Positions 57,961-62,000 of a DNA stretch of 62,000 nt are shown piece by piece; position 1 is the first letter of the stretch, and every line of letters begins with the position of its first letter. The position numbers and the translations under genes were made by a program. The DNA lies in contig MNCI01007639.1 of assembly GCA_015680685.1 (NCBI GenBank), forward strand, positions 647,348 to 709,347, given 5' to 3'. This DNA comes from Gnetum montanum (lineage: Eukaryota > Streptophyta > Gnetopsida > Gnetales > Gnetaceae). The notes beneath the pieces are model-generated. The model was not told the origin of the DNA, did not search any database, and saw only the letters and a program-made list of their open reading frames with translations.

Positions 57961-60900
57961 CCTTAGCAAGCCATGTTCTAAGGCTAAAATGCTATTAGAT
58001 GGGTTTAGGCATCAATATGGGTTATTTGGACCCAAAAATCAAGTGTTTTGAGGCTTCCACACTGGGCTCAATGTGGAAAAAAGGGCTCTTTGTATGGAGA
58101 CTAAGGAAAATAGGTTTTGGAATGATCTAAGGTCTTGAGACCTTCTCAAGGTAGTGCAAGGTCATATCCCTCAAAATTGGGCACTGCAGAGGTCTGTAAA
58201 GATAAAAAAGTAGGTTTTGAAACCTTCCCCCCTTGTTTCCATGTTGGCTAGCATGGAAAAGAGGTGGTTTAGCAAGGAGAACCAAAATCGAAGGAAAAAT
58301 AAGATTAAACATGGTCAAATAGGTAGCTAGAGTCTAGATCTAAAACTTATGCATCTCTTAATTTCATTTTGGGGTGATTTGAGGCCATTTTGAGTGTCAA
58401 TAGGTTTTGAAGTGGATTTTCCACCTTTCTCTACACTAGGCATAGTATCATAAGCATGGAAAAATAGGAGGATACCTATTTTATGAATTCAAGATTATTT
58501 TGAAGAACTTTGACAAGGTTTCTAGGCCCCTAGGGTTGTAGACTTTGATTCTACCAATTTCTGGCTAATTTCAGGCATATTTGAAGGCTATTTAAGGGTA
58601 CTTAAGGTCTTTCCTCCCTATTTCCACACTAGGGGAGTTACTCCAAAATGGAAGAGCAATGGAATCAATTTTAGAGGTTGTAATGAATTTAGATAAGTAA
58701 AATCTTGAGGCTGTGAGGTTCTAGGCTTCTTCAGTGTACATCTTTGACTTCTGGGAGTACCATCTTGCCTCAAAAAGTGGAAAGGCAACTTCCCCCTCCC
58801 CCCCCCCTTTTTCCATGCTGGGGAAGTTGCTCTAACATGGAAGAAGTAAGAATCTTATATCTAGACCAATTTGGATCATAATCAATTGTGCATGTTACCT
58901 CCTAGGGTTGCTAGGGCTAAGGGCTAGGGATCCATGTCAAAATTTAGCAATTTTGGACATCCCTAAGTGGTTTTTTTGCTTTTCCCCTTCTCTCCACACT
59001 GATGATGAAAATATTAGTTTGGAAAATAAGGGAAAATGGATTTTTGATGACTTGGAGTTAGGTTTGTAAAGTCAAAGGACTCCAATGGCTGCTACCATGG
59101 TTCTAGAGTGCATGAAAGGTTGTTTAATGTTTTTTTGAGGTGTTTAGGAGCCTCAGACAAGTTTTCCCTTATGTTTTCTTATTGGGGATACCATCCCTAG
59201 TGTGGAAAAAGAGATCCTTAGAGTGGAAGAACCATGAAACTCAGATCTAGACCAATTTTAACTTTAGTCACCTATATATGCTAGCTTTTAGGGCTACCAA
59301 GGTCAAGCACTAGGGTTTGGTTTCAGGTTTTGGTAATTTTGAGTATTTCTAAGTGTTTTTTGAACTTTCCACTTACTTTCCATGCTGAAGATAGTATGCT
59401 TAATGTAAAAAATCAGAAAAATAGATTTTTATGATTTTGCATTGTTTTTGATCATGCATGTAGGTCCTTGAGGTTGCTAGCAATGATGGTCAATGCCTAG
59501 TGTTAAATTTTGGCTATCTTGAAGGTTGATGAGTGGTATTTCAACTTCCTTCCCCTCCACCCCCTCTATTTCCATGCTAAGGGTTCCATGTTCAATGTGG
59601 AAAATTGGGGGTAAATAGTTTTTGTCACATTTTTTCACTTTTGGACATGCATGCAAGCTTTTAAAGATGATAGTGATCATGGTCAATGGCTGGTGTCAAA
59701 ATTTTGCTATCTAGAGGGTTCTTGACTAGTTTTTTGGACTTTCCCCACTTTTTTCATGCTATGGCTTCCATGCTCAATGTAGAAAATTGAAGGAAAAGCT
59801 TTTTGGTAATTTATGATCACTTGCATTCACAAGGTTGCTCGTGTCGATTATTGCTACTTGATGTTAAATTTTGGTTGTTTCAAGGATTTATAGGTAATTT
59901 TTAGGCTTCCACCCTTTTTTCTTCATTATAGCTTTCATGATTAACATGGAAAATTTTGAAAAAATCATTTTTGTGATTTTTTATCATTTTCAGGCATGCA
60001 TGCAAGCCCCTAAGATTGCCAGTATCAACTACTACCATCTAACAATGAAATTTGACTATTTCAAATGTCATAAATAATTTTTTGGGCTTTCCCCCTTTTT
60101 CCACACTAGGGCTTGCATGCTCAATGTGGAAAATTGGGGAAAATCTTCTTTTAATCATTTTTTATTAATCTAGCTATGCATAAGTGCTCATAGGGTTGTT
60201 GGCATTGGCCATCAGTGCCTAAGGTTAAGATCCGGTCATTTTGGGGACTATGAGGGGGTTTTCAAGCTTTTCCCCTTTCTTTCATGCTAAGAATGGAAGG
60301 CTCAGCATCGAAGAGGTTACCCTTAATGAAGAAAGTTAGATCTAGGCCAAATCAATAGCTGATCGACCATGCATGTCAACTTTTAGGGTTACCAATGCCA
60401 ATGGTCAATGTTGGGTGTTAAGATTCAATGGTTTGGAGGCTTCTAATTGCCTCATGCAATCTTTCCCCTTTCTTATATGTTGGGAATCGTGGACCTAGCT
60501 TGGATGAGAGGGGGATGATATTTTTGTACCATATTTAGCCCATTTTGAGGCTTCTGGAAGCTCCATAGGGTTCCAACAAGGTCTAGGAATCACCAGGCAT
60601 CAAGAAATAGCCATTAGGTCATCAATTTATGTCATTTTTTGCTTCCCCCATCTATCCATGTTGAGGAAAAAAGGATCAGTATGGAAGAAGCATTCCACAA
60701 TGTGAAACACATCAAATCCTACATTTCAACCAATTTTAATTAGTTTTAACTAGGTTTGGTAAGGTTTCAAGGTTTTCGAAGATGCTTGAAAGGGTTCTAG
60801 GTCATAGGGGACCTCCTTTGGGGTCAAAATTATGCTAGATGAGTGTTGGAAGGAAAGGGTGAGTGTTACCCCAATTCTTCCATGTTGGGGAATACTACCT

Positions 60901-61140
60901 AAGCATGGAAATCAATGGTGCTTAGCCTTGCTCATGTCATACCAAATTTTAAAAACTCAAGGTTGAAAAAGTTAGGTTTGGGTTGCCAAAAATACAAAGG
61001 TATTTGTAAGTCTAATGAATTTGTAAAGTGATAAGCATGTTTCCACATTGGGCATGCTATTCCTAGTGTGGATCAATGGGGTTAAGGTTTCCATAATGTT
61101 TTAAGTGTTAAAATTAGTAAAAATCTCAACATTAATGCAA
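57961..61140. repeat. Degenerate tandem array, 17 units, period about 186 bp (right array)
   Basis: A landmark 'ttccacactggg/ttccatgctaggg' followed after 15-25 bp by 'aatgtggaaaa/catggaaga' recurs near 58055, 58237, 58430, 58622, 58811, 58993, 59177, 59379, 59570, 59752, 59921, 60100, 60281, 60472, 60653, 60878 and 61041. The mean interval is 186.6 bp and all but one lie between 163 and 202. Between landmarks, 'gatctagaccaatttt', 'catgcatgcaagctnntagggttgc' and 'ccaatggtcaatg' recur in order. Units are perhaps 55-70% alike by eye. No coding sequence. Confidence 0.8.
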
Positions 61141-62000
61141 GTTTTCATCAAAAGTGAAGGCATAGGGTGAGGCCCACACTCCAAAAATTTAAAATTTTGA
61201 AAAGTGAAGTTGTTTCTCATCCAAAACCAATGTGAACTATAATTTCCTCCCTTTTTCCTCAATGCACCTGTAGTTATGGTGCACTAAATTGGAAACTGGG
61301 GTTTCATTTAGGTTTTAGGTGGGTTTTATATGTCAAGGTTTGCAATTTTTTATCTTAATTATCATACTACAGTAACAATGCATTGGAAGAGAGCTCAAGC
61401 AAAGATTCCTATGGATGCCACAACCAATATTTAATGTGGAAGCCTACCATCTCCCCTATAGCTAGGTAGAACTCCTATCTCCTCATAATTTCCATCATCC
61501 TCAACATTAAGTTTTCCATGGCACCCAAGTAGCAAAGGGGAAAGAGCAAAAATCCTACAATTCAAAGGATGGATGAGCATTCTAGGGAGTTTTTGAAGGT
61601 TTCTAGGCCTATCTCTACCTAGGCCCCATGTATCACTCCTCCAAGGTAGCCAATTCTACTTATTTTTGCCTTTGTTTCTTGTGATTTTTCTAGTTTCTTA
61701 CTTTCTAAATGTTGAGGCCATTTTTTTCAAATCTATGTTAGTAGAGAGATTAAAATGGAATTTTGATGAAATCCCATCTCCTAGTTTGGCTACTTACATG
61801 TAGATTTATAGTTGTTTCATCACTTTAGCTTTTGCAGATTTGATTTTGAAAATAGGGCTTTCTATTTTATGTTTTCTTTTCCTCGAAATCTTGGGTATGG
61901 TCATTTTTTAAGATCTAGGCCTTAGGATATGTTAAAATTAATTTTTTACAAAATCCTACCCTATCATTTTGTTCTGAATTTAAATGGGCTTCAATGATTT
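61141..62000. other. Unassigned right edge
   Basis: No recognised feature. A TATA-like tttatatg is at 61327 and a short frame begins at an ATG at 61518 (MAPK, stop, QRGKSKNPTI). It is basic and opens like some gag N-termini, but it is too short and broken to call. The array motif does not continue. Confidence 0.3.

Noticed and set aside
61518-61660. Start of a gag-like or host gene (basic N-terminus MAPK...)
   Set aside because: Only about 40 codons with two stops, followed by a GT that could be a splice donor; too little to support a gene.
1-62000. tRNA, rRNA or small nuclear RNA genes
   Set aside because: No cloverleaf arms, B-box-like GGTTCGA strings or conserved rRNA blocks were noticed while reading; not an exhaustive computational search.

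Overview
The window looks like deep intergenic heterochromatin from a large-genome land plant, probably a gymnosperm or similar. It has no intact host gene and no bacterial or organellar signature. It consists almost entirely of old, mutated LTR retrotransposons of the Ty3/gypsy Tat type: gag, aspartic protease, reverse transcriptase, two RNase H domains and integrase are all recognisable. The taxon is inferred from element style and the apparent shortage of CpG; no marker gene is present. Almost every frame is broken, mostly by changes that look like C-to-T or G-to-A. Nearly all open frames of 60-150 codons are fragments or shadows of these relics.

Layout, left to right. 1-364 is the U3 end of a minus-strand LTR. 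365-1340 is a degenerate tandem array with a period of about 180 bp. 1341-5463 is an AT-rich block of unknown identity with a primer-binding-site-like motif at 3403. 5464-5901 is a minus-strand LTR fragment. At 5902 a plus-strand element (called B1 here) begins: LTR, leader, gag, protease, non-coding repeats. Then comes a minus-strand, multi-exon coding relic (12304-15405) that I cannot name. A second plus-strand element (B4) starts at 15406.

B4's LTR is interrupted by a nest reconstructed from LTR ends and 5-bp target duplications. Element E0 (minus, 15521-46281, GCAAG/GCAAT) sits in the B4 LTR. Element E1 (plus, 23588-45497, GAAGG/GAAGG) sits in the 5' LTR of E0. Element E2 (plus, 24638-35109, CCTAG/CCTAG) sits in the 5' LTR of E1. 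A minus-strand solo LTR (37790-39703, CTTGG/CTTGG) sits in the gag of E1. B4 resumes at 46282 with the rest of its LTR, leader, gag and protease. It is cut at 52432 by a minus-strand element (B2), the only one with a recognisable pol (about 57400-54250). To the right lie a second array (58055 to about 61130, period about 186 bp) and unassigned sequence.

E0, E1, E2 and, as far as visible, B1 carry gag and protease but no reverse transcriptase, RNase H or integrase. They look like a non-autonomous lineage that would need pol from elements such as B2. Where pol would be, they carry a minisatellite built on a (T)TAAACTAGCA core. An N at 30372 joins two nearly identical 1,649-bp copies inside E2 and is most likely an unmerged contig overlap, so E2 is probably about 8.8 kb rather than 10.5 kb.

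The points most worth following are the spliced antisense gene at 12304-15405, the nucleosome-length arrays at both ends, the pol-less family architecture, and the palindrome-rich U3 regions.
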